Assembly: GCF_035621475.1 (NCBI RefSeq)
Contig: NZ_CP141799.1
Span: 2,158,501 to 2,222,500, forward strand
DNA length: 64,000 nucleotides
Direction: 5' to 3'
Origin: Pseudomonas paeninsulae
Lineage (GTDB): Bacteria > Pseudomonadota > Gammaproteobacteria > Pseudomonadales > Pseudomonadaceae
Under the pieces are notes generated by a model. The model made no database searches. It worked only from the letters and a program-made list of their open reading frames with translations, and was not told the DNA's origin. Positions 49,694 to 58,757 of the stretch are shown piece by piece (position 1 is the first letter of the stretch; each line of letters opens with the position of its first letter). A program made the position numbers and the translations under genes.

Positions 49694-50473
49694 ATGAAGA
49701 AGATTGCACTTCTCGGCGCACTGGCGCTATCCGTGCTGTCGCCGCTGGCCATGGCTGAAGACGCCAAACCCCTGCGCATCGGTATCGAAGCGGCATACCC
49801 ACCGTTCGCCTACAAGACTCCCGATGGCAATATCACCGGTTTTGACTACGACATCGGCAACGCCCTGTGCGAAGAGATGAAAGTCGAGTGCAAGTGGATC
49901 GAGCAGGAGTTCGACGGCCTGATCCCAGCGCTGAAAGTCCGCAAGTTCGACGCCGTGCTGTCGTCCATGTCAATCACCGAGGACCGCAAGAAGTCGGTCG
50001 ACTTCACGGGTAAGTATTACGCCACTCCAGCCAAGTTGGCGATGAAGGCTGGCAGCGAGATCAATGATCCGCTGGTTGACCTGAAGGGTAAGAAGATTGG
50101 TGTACAGCGTTCTTCGGTCTATGACCGCTATGCCTCCGACGTGTTCGCCTCGGCTGGTGCCGAGATCGTGCGCTACAGCTCGCAGAACGAGATCTTCCTC
50201 GACCTGCAGACCGGTCGCCTTGACGCCACCCTCGCTGACTCGGTGAACATCGACGACGGCTTCCTCAAGACCGACGCCGGCAAGGGCTTCGCCTTCGCTG
50301 GGCCTGACTTTACCGACGTGAAGTACTTCGGTGAAGGGCAGGGCATTGCCGTGCGTAAAGGCGACACGGCCCTGGCCGACAAATTCACGGCAGCCATTGC
50401 CGGTATCCGTGCCAATGGCAAATACAAGGAAGTGCAGGACAAGTATTTCGACTTTGACGTCTACGGCGACTGA
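49694..50473 (+). CDS. aotJ: Arginine/ornithine-binding periplasmic protein AotJ
   Basis: The 259-residue basic amino acid-binding protein has a signal peptide ending AMA (residue 21), followed by the family-3 signature [14 protein letters not shown] and [13 protein letters not shown]. It delivers arginine/ornithine to AotQMP. AAGGAG precedes ATG 49694. A hairpin after the gene probably allows higher expression of the binding protein than of the permeases. Confidence 0.93.
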   Translation: MKKIALLGALALSVLSPLAMAEDAKPLRIGIEAAYPPFAYKTPDGNITGFDYDIGNALCEEMKVECKWIEQEFDGLIPALKVRKFDAVLSSMSITEDRKKSVDFTGKYYATPAKLAMKAGSEINDPLVDLKGKKIGVQRSSVYDRYASDVFASAGAEIVRYSSQNEIFLDLQTGRLDATLADSVNIDDGFLKTDAGKGFAFAGPDFTDVKYFGEGQGIAVRKGDTALADKFTAAIAGIRANGKYKEVQDKYFDFDVYGD

Positions 50474-50502
50474 TTCCCGCAATCAAGTCGCTTATCAGTG
50501 AG

Positions 50503-50541
50503 AGTGGCGCAAACAGGCGATAGCGTGCTTGTGCCACTTTT
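50503..50541 (+). terminator. Attenuator-like hairpin between aotJ and aotQ
   Basis: AGTGGCGCAA pairs with TTGTGCCACT (one G-T) and is followed by TTT. A second hairpin, GGCGCC-GCCC-GGCGCC, lies at 50556-50571. Such signals after a binding-protein gene usually give partial termination or stabilise the aotJ transcript. Confidence 0.65.
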
Positions 50542-50589
50542 CCGTTGTGCTCCTCGGCGCCGCCCGGCGCCTGTATGAGGTACTAGAGC

Positions 50590-51279
50590 ATGCTTGACGG
50601 CTACGGCTCGACCATTCTCGAAGGCGCCTGGCTCACCCTGCTGTTGGCTCTGTCATCCATTACGGTTGCCATCTTCCTCGGCTTGCTCGGTGCGGCGTTC
50701 CGTCTGTCGCCGATCAGGTGGTTGGCGATTCTGGGTGAAACCTACGCCACCGTGATTCGTGGCATTCCCGACCTGGTGCTGATCCTGCTGATTTTCTATG
50801 GCGGCCAGGATCTGGTGAATCGGGTGGCACCGCTACTGGGTTTCAACGAATACATCGATATTAATCCGTTTGTCGCCGGTGTATTCACCATGGGCTTCAT
50901 CTTCGGTGCCTACCTGTCGGAGACCTTTCGCGGCGCCTTCATGGCGATTCCCAAAGGCCAGAGCGAGGCGGGTGCCGCCTACGGCATGAGCGGGATCAAG
51001 GTGTTCTTCCGCATCCTGGTGCCGCAGATGATCCGTTTCGCCATTCCGGGCTTCACCAACAACTGGCTGGTGCTGACCAAGGCCACCGCGTTGATTTCGG
51101 TGGTGGGGTTGCAGGACATGATGTTCAAGGCGAAAAGCGCGGCCGATGCCACGCGTGAGCCGTTCACCTTTTACCTGGCGGTCGGTGCCCTCTACCTGGT
51201 GCTGACCAGCGTGTCCCTGCTGGTGCTGCGCTATGTGGAAAAGCGCTACTCGGTCGGCACCAAAGCCGCCGATCTGTGA
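50590..51279 (+). CDS. aotQ: Arginine/ornithine ABC transporter permease AotQ
   Basis: The 229-residue inner-membrane protein has about five helices and the His/Glu/Gln-type permease loop (AIPKGQSEAGAAYGMSGIKVFFRI) that docks on AotP. GAGG precedes ATG 50590. It pairs with AotM as the two-subunit channel. Confidence 0.92.
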   Translation: MLDGYGSTILEGAWLTLLLALSSITVAIFLGLLGAAFRLSPIRWLAILGETYATVIRGIPDLVLILLIFYGGQDLVNRVAPLLGFNEYIDINPFVAGVFTMGFIFGAYLSETFRGAFMAIPKGQSEAGAAYGMSGIKVFFRILVPQMIRFAIPGFTNNWLVLTKATALISVVGLQDMMFKAKSAADATREPFTFYLAVGALYLVLTSVSLLVLRYVEKRYSVGTKAADL

Positions 51280-51295
51280 GCATGGGAGCGAACGC

Positions 51296-51994
51296 ATGAT
51301 CTTCGACTACAACGTGATCTGGGAAAACCTGCCGCTGTACTTCGGTGGCGTCCTGGTGACCCTGCAGCTTCTCCTGATTTCCCTGGCGTTCGGCTTGGCG
51401 CTGGCGATTCCGCTGGGGTTGATGCGAGTGTCCAAGTCAGCGCTGCTGAACTTTCCGGCCTGGCTCTATACCTATGTGATCCGCGGCACGCCGATGCTGG
51501 TGCAGTTGTTTCTGATCTACTACGGTCTGGCCCAGTTCGAGGCGGTGCGGGAGAGTTTCCTCTGGCCGTATTTTTCCAGTGCGACCTTCTGTGCCTGCCT
51601 GGCCTTTGGCATTAACACCAGTGCCTACAGCGCGGAGATTCTCGCCGGCAGTCTGAAATCGACCCCGCCTGGCGAAATCGAAGCGGCCAAGGCCATGGGC
51701 ATGTCGCGGGGCAAGCTGTACCGGCGGATTCTCCTGCCGTCGGCACTGCGCCGGGCACTGCCGCAGTACAGCAACGAAGTAATCATGATGTTGCACACCA
51801 CCAGCCTGGCGTCGATCGTCACCCTGGTCGACATCACCGGTGCGGCACGCACCGTCAGTTCGCAGCATTACCTGCCGTTCGAGGCGTTCATCACCGCCGG
51901 GCTGTTCTACCTGTGCCTGACCTTCGTCCTGGTGCGCCTGTTCAAACATGCCGAGCGCCGCTGGCTGGCCCATCTGGCGCCACGCAAGGCCTGA
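51296..51994 (+). CDS. aotM: Arginine/ornithine ABC transporter permease AotM
   Basis: The 232-residue second permease subunit carries the EAA-type loop STPPGEIEAAKAMGMSRGKLYRRI. ATG 51296, preceded by GGGAG, is 16 nt after the aotQ stop. Upstream in-frame starts overlap aotQ and are unlikely. Confidence 0.92.
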   Translation: MIFDYNVIWENLPLYFGGVLVTLQLLLISLAFGLALAIPLGLMRVSKSALLNFPAWLYTYVIRGTPMLVQLFLIYYGLAQFEAVRESFLWPYFSSATFCACLAFGINTSAYSAEILAGSLKSTPPGEIEAAKAMGMSRGKLYRRILLPSALRRALPQYSNEVIMMLHTTSLASIVTLVDITGAARTVSSQHYLPFEAFITAGLFYLCLTFVLVRLFKHAERRWLAHLAPRKA

Positions 51995-52004
51995 GGAGCT
52001 GAAC

Positions 52005-53117
52005 ATGCAACGAATCGATCATGTGTTGCCCTGGAACTGCCCCGGCACGGAGCGGCGTTTAAGCGTGTTGCGCTTTGGCAGCGGCCCGTGCAAGGCCTAT
52101 ATCCAGGCCGCGCTGCATGCCGATGAGATGCCGGGCATGCGGGTCGCCGTGGAACTCAAGCGGCGCTTGCGCGAACTCGAAGCCCAGGGCCGCTTGACCG
52201 GAGTCATCGAGTTGGTGCCGGTGGCCAATCCAATCGGCCTGGGTCAGGTGTTTCAGGCGACCCAGCAGGGGCGTTTCGAGTTTGCCAGCGGTAAGAATTT
52301 CAACCGGGACTTCTTCGCCTTGGCCGAGGCCATAGCCCCGGCACTCGACGGCTTCCTGGGCGACGATGGCCCGGCCAATGTGCGCTTGATCCGTGCGGCG
52401 ATGCAGGCCGCCCTGGATGCCCTGCCTGCGCCAACTTCCGAATTGCAGGCCTTGCAGCGCTTGTTGCTCAAACACGCCTGCGATGCCGATGTGGTGCTGG
52501 ATCTGCACTGCGACTTCGAGGCGGTGGTGCATCTGTACACGCTGCCGCAGCAATGGGCGCAATTGCGCCCGTTGGCCGCCCGCCTGCAGGCCGGGGCGGT
52601 GCTGGTGACCGAGGATGGCGGCGGCAGTTCCTTCGACGAATCCTGCTCGCTGCCCTGGTTGCGCCTGGCCCGGCAGTTCCCCGCGGCGACCATTCCGCTG
52701 GCTTGCCTGGCGGCCACGGTCGAGTTGGGTGGCATGGCCGATACCGGCAAGGAGCAGGCCGCAGCCAGTGCCGAGAGTATTCTGGCGTTTCTCGCCGAGC
52801 AGGGCTTGATCGCCGGCGATTGGCCGCCAGCGCCCGTGGACTGCTGCGAGGCCACGCCTTTCGAGGGCGCCGAATATGCCTGCGCGCCGCATGCCGGGGT
52901 GGTGAGTTTTCTGCAGCCGGTGGGTGCGCGGGTCAAGGCCGGTGATCCGCTGTTCGAGGTGATCGATCCGCTGAGCGATCGCCACAGCACTGTCTGCGCC
53001 TCGACCGATGGTGTGCTTTACGTTCGTGAACGGATGCGTTTTGCCCAGCCCGGTTTGTGGTTGGCCAAGGTCGCCGGTTGTACCCCTATTCGCCAGGGTC
53101 GCTTGCTCAGCGACTGA
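52005..53117 (+). CDS. aotO: AstE/AspA-family zinc carboxypeptidase-like protein AotO
   Basis: The 370-residue member of the succinylglutamate desuccinylase/aspartoacylase (M14-like) family has zinc ligands likely in AALHADEMPG (His, Glu) and DLHCDFE (His). AotO lies within the aot operon in P. aeruginosa but is not needed for transport; its substrate is unknown. GAGGAG precedes ATG 52005, 10 nt after aotM. Confidence 0.88.
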   Translation: MQRIDHVLPWNCPGTERRLSVLRFGSGPCKAYIQAALHADEMPGMRVAVELKRRLRELEAQGRLTGVIELVPVANPIGLGQVFQATQQGRFEFASGKNFNRDFFALAEAIAPALDGFLGDDGPANVRLIRAAMQAALDALPAPTSELQALQRLLLKHACDADVVLDLHCDFEAVVHLYTLPQQWAQLRPLAARLQAGAVLVTEDGGGSSFDESCSLPWLRLARQFPAATIPLACLAATVELGGMADTGKEQAAASAESILAFLAEQGLIAGDWPPAPVDCCEATPFEGAEYACAPHAGVVSFLQPVGARVKAGDPLFEVIDPLSDRHSTVCASTDGVLYVRERMRFAQPGLWLAKVAGCTPIRQGRLLSD

Positions 53118-53135
53118 TTCAAGAGAGTGGAAACC

Positions 53136-53900
53136 ATGTACAAACTCGAAGTTCAGGATCTGCACAAGCGCTATGGTAGCCACGAAGTGCTCAAGGGTGT
53201 GTCCCTGGCGGCCAAGGCCGGTGACGTGATCAGCATCATCGGCTCCAGCGGCTCGGGCAAGAGTACTTTCCTGCGCTGCATCAACCTGCTCGAACAACCC
53301 CATGGCGGCAAGATCCTGCTCAACGGCGAAGAGCTGAAGCTGGTGGCCAACAAGGAAGGCGCGCTCAAAGCCGCCGATCCCAAGCAGTTGCAGCGTATGC
53401 GCTCGCGGCTGGCCATGGTGTTCCAGCACTTCAACCTGTGGTCGCACATGAGCGCCCTGGAAAACGTCATGGAAGCGCCGGTGCATGTGCTCGGCATGAG
53501 CAAGAAGGAAGCCCTGGAAAAGGCCGAGCACTACCTGAACAAGGTCGGCGTGGCCCATCGCAAGGATGCCTACCCGGCGCACATGTCCGGTGGCGAGCAG
53601 CAGCGCGTGGCGATTGCCCGTGCCCTGGCCATGGAGCCGGAAGTAATGCTGTTCGACGAGCCGACCTCGGCGCTCGACCCCGAACTGGTCGGCGAGGTAC
53701 TCAAGGTCATGCAGGATCTGGCTCAGGAAGGCCGCACCATGGTGGTGGTGACTCACGAAATGGGCTTCGCTCGCGAGGTGTCCAACCAGTTGGTATTCCT
53801 GCATAAGGGTGTGGTCGAGGAGCGTGGCGATCCGCGCGAAGTATTGGTCAATCCACAATCGGAACGCCTTCAGCAGTTCCTCTCTGGTAGCCTTAAGTGA
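53136..53900 (+). CDS. aotP: Arginine/ornithine ABC transporter ATP-binding protein AotP
   Basis: The 254-residue ATPase has Walker [10 protein letters not shown], signature [15 protein letters not shown], Walker [15 protein letters not shown] and the switch His in VVTHEMGF. It energises import through AotQM. ATG 53136 gives the family start [17 protein letters not shown] 53127 would add three residues. Confidence 0.95.
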   Translation: MYKLEVQDLHKRYGSHEVLKGVSLAAKAGDVISIIGSSGSGKSTFLRCINLLEQPHGGKILLNGEELKLVANKEGALKAADPKQLQRMRSRLAMVFQHFNLWSHMSALENVMEAPVHVLGMSKKEALEKAEHYLNKVGVAHRKDAYPAHMSGGEQQRVAIARALAMEPEVMLFDEPTSALDPELVGEVLKVMQDLAQEGRTMVVVTHEMGFAREVSNQLVFLHKGVVEERGDPREVLVNPQSERLQQFLSGSLK

Positions 53901-53942
53901 GCGGCATGCCCTTGTCCGCCAAGAGAGCCTAAACTGCCCCCC

Positions 53943-54923
53943 ATGACTGCCCATCGAATCGGTTTCCTGCTTTGGCCCAACTGCAAACCCCTGACCTTGG
54001 CTTTGGCCGAGGAGGCCTTGCGCGTTGCCCAGCGTGTCCACCCGGACGTGGTCTACGAACTGACGTTCATTCAGGCCGAAACCCCGGCCGAAGGTGCCTG
54101 GCGTCTCCCAGGAGAACCCTGGGTGGGCAAGCTGGACGGTTTGCAAAAGCTCTTCCTGCTCGCCGACGAGCCGCCCGGGCCCATGCCCCTGGCCTTGTCC
54201 AGCGCGCTCAAGCAACTGGTGCGTGGCGGTTGCGTGATCGGCGGGATATCCGCCGGGGTCTATCCACTGGCGCAACTGGGCCTGCTCGATGGTTACCGCG
54301 CCTCGGTGCACTGGCGCTGGCAGGACGATTTCAGCGAACGTTTCCCTAAAGTCATCGCCACCAGCCATCTGTTCGACTGGGACCGTGATCGCCTCAGCGC
54401 CTGCGGCGGTCTGGCGGTGCTCGATCTGCTGCTGGCTTTGCTGGCCCGCGATCACGGTGCCGAGCTGGCTGGCGCGGTATCTGAAGAGCTGGTGGTCGAG
54501 CGGATTCGCGAGGGCAGCGAGCGTCAGCGCATTCCGCTGCAGAACCGTTTGGGTTCCAGCCATCCCAAGCTGACCCAGGCGGTGCTGCTGATGGAGGCGA
54601 ACATCGAAGAACCGCTGACCACCGACGAAATCGCCCAGCATGTCTGCGTCTCGCGCCGCCAGCTGGAACGCATTTTCAAGCAGTACCTGAACCGGGTGCC
54701 CAGCCAGTACTACCTGGAACTGCGCCTGAACAAGGCGCGTCAGTTACTGATGCAGACCAGCAAGTCGATCATCCAGATTGGCCTGTCCTGCGGCTTCTCC
54801 TCCGGTCCACATTTCTCCAGTGCCTACCGCAACTTCTTCGGTGCCACCCCGCGTGAAGACCGCAACCTGCGGCGCAGCAACAGCCCCTTCGAACTGACCT
54901 CGGCGCCGGTCGAGCGCGGCTGA
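53943..54923 (+). CDS. argR: Arginine-responsive AraC-family regulator ArgR
   Basis: The 326-residue protein has an N-terminal DJ-1/PfpI (GATase1-like) domain (GGCVIGGISAGVYPLA) and a C-terminal AraC double HTH (TTDEIAQHVCVSRRQLERIFKQ; IIQIGLSCGFSSGPHFSSAYRNFFG). As in P. aeruginosa, it closes the aot operon and should control aot and arginine catabolic genes. No ribosome site is strong at ATG 53943. A terminator follows. Confidence 0.95.
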   Translation: MTAHRIGFLLWPNCKPLTLALAEEALRVAQRVHPDVVYELTFIQAETPAEGAWRLPGEPWVGKLDGLQKLFLLADEPPGPMPLALSSALKQLVRGGCVIGGISAGVYPLAQLGLLDGYRASVHWRWQDDFSERFPKVIATSHLFDWDRDRLSACGGLAVLDLLLALLARDHGAELAGAVSEELVVERIREGSERQRIPLQNRLGSSHPKLTQAVLLMEANIEEPLTTDEIAQHVCVSRRQLERIFKQYLNRVPSQYYLELRLNKARQLLMQTSKSIIQIGLSCGFSSGPHFSSAYRNFFGATPREDRNLRRSNSPFELTSAPVERG

Positions 54924-54941
54924 GCCCTTCGTCCTGAAAAG

Positions 54942-54970
54942 AAAACCCGCATGCAACTGCGGGGTTTTTT
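54942..54970 (+). terminator. Terminator after argR
   Basis: AAACCCGCA / TGCGGGGTTT (one bulged G) followed by a T-run ends the aot-argR unit. Confidence 0.85.
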
Positions 54971-55039
54971 CTGCTTGGGCCACAGCCCCCTAGCGTTGCG
55001 CAGGGGGTTCTATCGCGTTTGTGACGGCGGTATCGCGCC

Positions 55040-55876
55040 TCAGTCTTGATCGGTTTGACGTGGAAACAACGGATTGCCGCAGCGGCTGCAGAACGCCGCG
55101 CCCTGCTCGTGAAAATCCTTCGCACAGCTGGGGCAGTTGTGTTCGCGCTGGCCGCCGCCGCGCATGGCGTTGGCCAGTTCGGCGGTGAATATGCCGGTGG
55201 GTACGGCGATGATTGAGTAACCGATGATCATGATCAGGGTTGCCAGCGCCTGGCCCAGCGACGTATGCGGGACTATGTCGCCGAAGCCCACGGTGGTCAG
55301 AGTGGCCACCGCCCAGTAGATGCCTTTGGGGATGCTGGTGAAGCCATTTGCCGGTCCTTCGACCACGTACATCAGGGTGCCGAACACGGTTACCAAGGTG
55401 GCGATGGTGGCGAAGAACACGATGATCTTCTGCCGGCTACCGCGTAGCGCGGTGAGTAGAAAATTGGCCTGGCGCAGGTAGGGACTCAGCTTGAGTACGC
55501 GGAACACCCGCAGCATGCGGATCACCCGGATGATCAGCAGGTACTGGGCGTCGGCGAACAGCAGGGCGAGAATCGCCGGCAGAATCGCCAGCAGGTCGAT
55601 TAGCCCGAAAAAGCTGAAGGCATAGCGCAGCGGCTTGGGCGAGCAGTACAGGCGCACGACGTACTCGATGGCGAACAAGACGGTAAAGCCCCATTCCAAG
55701 GTTTTCAGCCAGGCGCCATATTGATCGTGATCGCTACTCACGCTGTCGAACATAACCACTACCAGGCTGGCCAGGATGGTCAGCAGCAGCCAGTTGTCGA
55801 AGCGCTGCCCGGCGGGGGTGTCGGTGTGGAAGATGATGATGTACAGGCGCTGGCGCCAGTTGTCTGAGCTACTCAT
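55040..55876 (-). CDS. Voltage-gated-like potassium channel
   Basis: The 278-residue protein has six membrane helices, an arginine-rich S4 (RVIRMLRVFRVLK), and the K+ selectivity filter TTVGFGD in the pore loop. The C-terminus has a zinc ribbon (CPSC then CSRC). It resembles the Pseudomonas channel beside the urea transporter and pykF genes. ATG 55876 is chosen over TTG 55912. Confidence 0.9.
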   Translation of the reverse strand: MSSSDNWRQRLYIIIFHTDTPAGQRFDNWLLLTILASLVVVMFDSVSSDHDQYGAWLKTLEWGFTVLFAIEYVVRLYCSPKPLRYAFSFFGLIDLLAILPAILALLFADAQYLLIIRVIRMLRVFRVLKLSPYLRQANFLLTALRGSRQKIIVFFATIATLVTVFGTLMYVVEGPANGFTSIPKGIYWAVATLTTVGFGDIVPHTSLGQALATLIMIIGYSIIAVPTGIFTAELANAMRGGGQREHNCPSCAKDFHEQGAAFCSRCGNPLFPRQTDQD

Positions 55877-56139
55877 GGTGGATTGTGTTTTCCCTTGCGA
55901 CTCGGCTGGCAACGACTATGCACGCAGCCTAGGGAGTTCTACCGCTGCAAAGCAAGCTCTCAGAGGTTGTGAAAATAGCGAGCGCCGTCGCGAGAGCAAC
56001 TGCAGGCGTGCGCGGCAAGGCGCGCTGCGTGAAAAGCTGGGGGGTTAAGTGAGCTAAATGACCCTGCTTTTCACGTAGCGCAACACCGCGGCGGGCGTTT
56101 CGAGGCGGCCGCAGCAGGCGGGAGTTTTTTCACTGCCTC

Positions 56140-57060
56140 TCAGTCGGGGCGCGCTGGCGTGCAGTCGACGGTGGCGGCCGGGCGCAGCACTCGCCGGCTG
56201 GCCTGGATCAGCCAGCAGGCGAGGATGAAGGGCATGGTCAGTGGCGGCAGGCCAAGGGCGGCGAAGCCCGGCTGCAGGAGCAGGGCGAGGCAGATTCCCA
56301 GCAACGGCGCCCACGGCTGGCGATGCACCTGGCTCAAGGCGATGGCCGCCAACGCCGCGTTGTAACCATAGAGGCCGGCGAGGGCGCTGTGCTGCTCCCA
56401 GCCCTGATACAGCGCCAGGCTCAAGCCCGCGGCGGAGCCGAGCAGGGCCCAGAGGGCGGCGCGGCGGTCGGCCAGCAGCAGGCCGAGCCACAGGCACAGC
56501 CCGGCTAGCGGCTGGTCGAGGAAGATCACCTGGCCCAGGCCGCGCAGCAGTGCCTGCAGGCTGGCGAGCCAATCCAGGCTATGCGCCGCCGTGACAGGGT
56601 CGCTGTGCAACTGCAGCTGTAGTGGCTGCGCCAGCCACAACAGCAGCCAGCTCAGGACGACGAAGGGCAAGGTGAAGGCCGGCAGCCACTGACGTTCGCG
56701 CATGCAGCGCATCCAGGGTGCGAGAATCAGGCTGGACAGGCCTGCGCCGAGGATGATCAGCAGCGGCAACAGTGGCGACCAGCTGAACTGCGCGCTGATC
56801 AACATCCCCAGGAGGATGCCGTTGTAGCCGTATAACCCGGCGGCGATGTCGGCCTGCGGGTAACCGCGGCGCTGCGCCGTGAGCATGCTGCAGCCGCCGC
56901 CGAGCAAGGCGCCGCCGAGCAGGTGCGGCGCACCGAGCAGGATCGCCAGCACCACCAGCAGGCCGCAGCCGGCGTGGCTGAGCAGGAAGATCTGGCTGAA
57001 GCCATTGAGCAGCGCACGCAAGCCCCGTCGCGCGTGAGGAGGCAGAGACAGCTGATGCAT
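56140..57060 (-). CDS. Urea transporter (UT family)
   Basis: The 306-residue protein has about ten helices and two internal repeats, each with the UT signature (AAGLYGYNGILLGMLI and LAGLYGYNAALAAIAL). UT proteins are urea channels. No urease gene is nearby, so its use is for uptake linked to a distant urease. ATG 57060 is chosen over 57096. Confidence 0.88.
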   Translation of the reverse strand: MHQLSLPPHARRGLRALLNGFSQIFLLSHAGCGLLVVLAILLGAPHLLGGALLGGGCSMLTAQRRGYPQADIAAGLYGYNGILLGMLISAQFSWSPLLPLLIILGAGLSSLILAPWMRCMRERQWLPAFTLPFVVLSWLLLWLAQPLQLQLHSDPVTAAHSLDWLASLQALLRGLGQVIFLDQPLAGLCLWLGLLLADRRAALWALLGSAAGLSLALYQGWEQHSALAGLYGYNAALAAIALSQVHRQPWAPLLGICLALLLQPGFAALGLPPLTMPFILACWLIQASRRVLRPAATVDCTPARPD

Positions 57061-57203
57061 GCTCGGTCGGCCTGAATAAAAAGCGGCGCCGATCAAGGCG
57101 CCTGGAATCGCTGGCCAGGCCAGCGTGGGATGTATGTCGTTATGACGTAGGGGGGGTAGGCGCGCGGCACATTGCCGAGTGTTGACGGCGATTGCGCGGC
57201 GCC

Positions 57204-57240
57204 GTAACCCACCAAGGCGATCCGTCTGCCGGTGGGTTAC
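57204..57240. repeat. Intergenic palindrome
   Basis: GTAACCCACC and GGTGGGTTAC are 10-bp perfect arms with a 17-bp spacer, flanked by GCGGCGCC-like GC arms. It lies between the urea transporter and pykF ends, and is of the kind dispersed in Pseudomonas intergenic regions. Confidence 0.6.
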
Positions 57241-57341
57241 GCGGCGCTCCGCTGTCGTCGTCGACTCGGGAGGCGCTGTTGCGCGCCGCTAACCCTCCCT
57301 ACGCAAACCCATGCTCCTGCCGGGTGCTATACGGCGATGGC

Positions 57342-58757
57342 TCAATGCAGGGTTTCGATCCTCAGGCTATTGGTGCTGCCGGGCTGGCCGAAGGGTTCGC
57401 CGGCGGTGATTACCAGGGTGTCGCCGCGCTGGGCCATGCCTTGCGCCTGGGCGATTTCCAGGGCGGTGCTGGTGACTTCCTCGACCTTGTGCAGGCGTTC
57501 GTTGACCACCGAATAGATGCCCCAGGCCACCGTCAGGCGCCGTGCGGTATTCAGGCTTGGCGTCAGGCTGAGGATCGCCGCGGTCGGGCGTTCGCGCGAG
57601 GCACGCAGGCTAGAGGCACCGGATTCGGTGTAATTGACCAGCGCGGCCACCGGCAGAATCGTACTGATCCTACGGATCGCGCAGCTGATTGCATCGGAGG
57701 TGGTGGCTTCGGCCTGCGGCCGGCCGACGTCGAGCTGGGCCTGGAAGTCTGGGCCGTTTTCCACCTGACGGATGATCTTGCTCATCATCTGCACGGCTTC
57801 CAGCGGGTAGTCGCCCGAGGCGGTTTCCGCCGAGAGCATCACCGCATCGGCGCCTTCGGCCACGGCATTGGCCACGTCGGTGACTTCGGCACGGGTCGGT
57901 GCCGGCGAGAAACGCATGGATTCGAGCATCTGGGTGGCCACCACCACCGGTTTGCCGAGCTGGCGGCAGGTGCGGATGATGTCCTTCTGGATGCGCGGCA
58001 CGTTTTCCGCCGGTACTTCCACGCCCAGGTCGCCACGGGCGACCATGATCGCATCGCACAGACGAGCGATTTCTTCCAGGTGGATGACGGCCGAGGGTTT
58101 CTCGATCTTGGCCATCAGGAAGGCTTTGTCGCCAATCAGTTCGCGCGCTTCGATGATGTCTTCCGGGCGCTGGACGAAGGAGAGGGCTACCCAGTCGACA
58201 CCTAACTGCAGGCCGAAGGCCAGGTCGCGGCGGTCTTTGTCGGTCAGCGGGCTCAGTTGCAGCACCGCTTCCGGCACATTGACGCCCTTGCGGTCGGACA
58301 GCTCGCCGCCGGCGATGACTTCGGTGATCACCGCGTCGCTTTGCTTGCTGGTTACTTGCAGGCGCAGGCGCCCGTCGTCGAGCAGCAGGTTCATGCCCGG
58401 TTGCAGGGCCTCGATGATTTCCGGGTGCGGCAGGTTGACCCGCTGGGCGTCGCCCGGGGTGCTGTCCAGGTCCAGGCGCAAGGTCTGCCCGCGTTGCAGG
58501 TTGACCTTGCCCTCTTTGAAGCGGCCGACGCGCAGCTTCGGTCCTTGCAGGTCCATGAGGATGCCGATCGGGGTGTTCAGCTGCTGTTCCACTTCACGCA
58601 CCCAGTCGTAGCGTTGGGCGTGGTCGGCGTGTTCGCCGTGGCTGAAGTTAAGACGGAACAGGTTGACCCCGGCTTCCACCAACTGGCGAATGTCATCGAT
58701 GGTTTTGATCGCAGGGCCGAGCGTGGCGAGAATTTTTACTTTTTTATTCGGGGTCAT
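57342..58757 (-). CDS. pykF: Pyruvate kinase
   Basis: The 471-residue enzyme makes pyruvate and ATP from phosphoenolpyruvate and ADP. Catalytic segments are RLNFSHGEHADH, the Lys/Glu site in LMAKIEKPSAV, and VARGDLGVEVP. ATG 58757 overlaps the TGA of the glycerate kinase gene (ATGA), so it is the last gene of the glyoxylate operon. In P. aeruginosa this isozyme lies in the same operon. Confidence 0.95.
   Translation of the reverse strand: MTPNKKVKILATLGPAIKTIDDIRQLVEAGVNLFRLNFSHGEHADHAQRYDWVREVEQQLNTPIGILMDLQGPKLRVGRFKEGKVNLQRGQTLRLDLDSTPGDAQRVNLPHPEIIEALQPGMNLLLDDGRLRLQVTSKQSDAVITEVIAGGELSDRKGVNVPEAVLQLSPLTDKDRRDLAFGLQLGVDWVALSFVQRPEDIIEARELIGDKAFLMAKIEKPSAVIHLEEIARLCDAIMVARGDLGVEVPAENVPRIQKDIIRTCRQLGKPVVVATQMLESMRFSPAPTRAEVTDVANAVAEGADAVMLSAETASGDYPLEAVQMMSKIIRQVENGPDFQAQLDVGRPQAEATTSDAISCAIRRISTILPVAALVNYTESGASSLRASRERPTAAILSLTPSLNTARRLTVAWGIYSVVNERLHKVEEVTSTALEIAQAQGMAQRGDTLVITAGEPFGQPGSTNSLRIETLH

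Noticed and set aside
52059..54641. 860-codon - strand ORF
   Set aside because: It spans antisense to aotO, aotP and argR; three well-identified genes on the other strand explain the open frame through codon bias.
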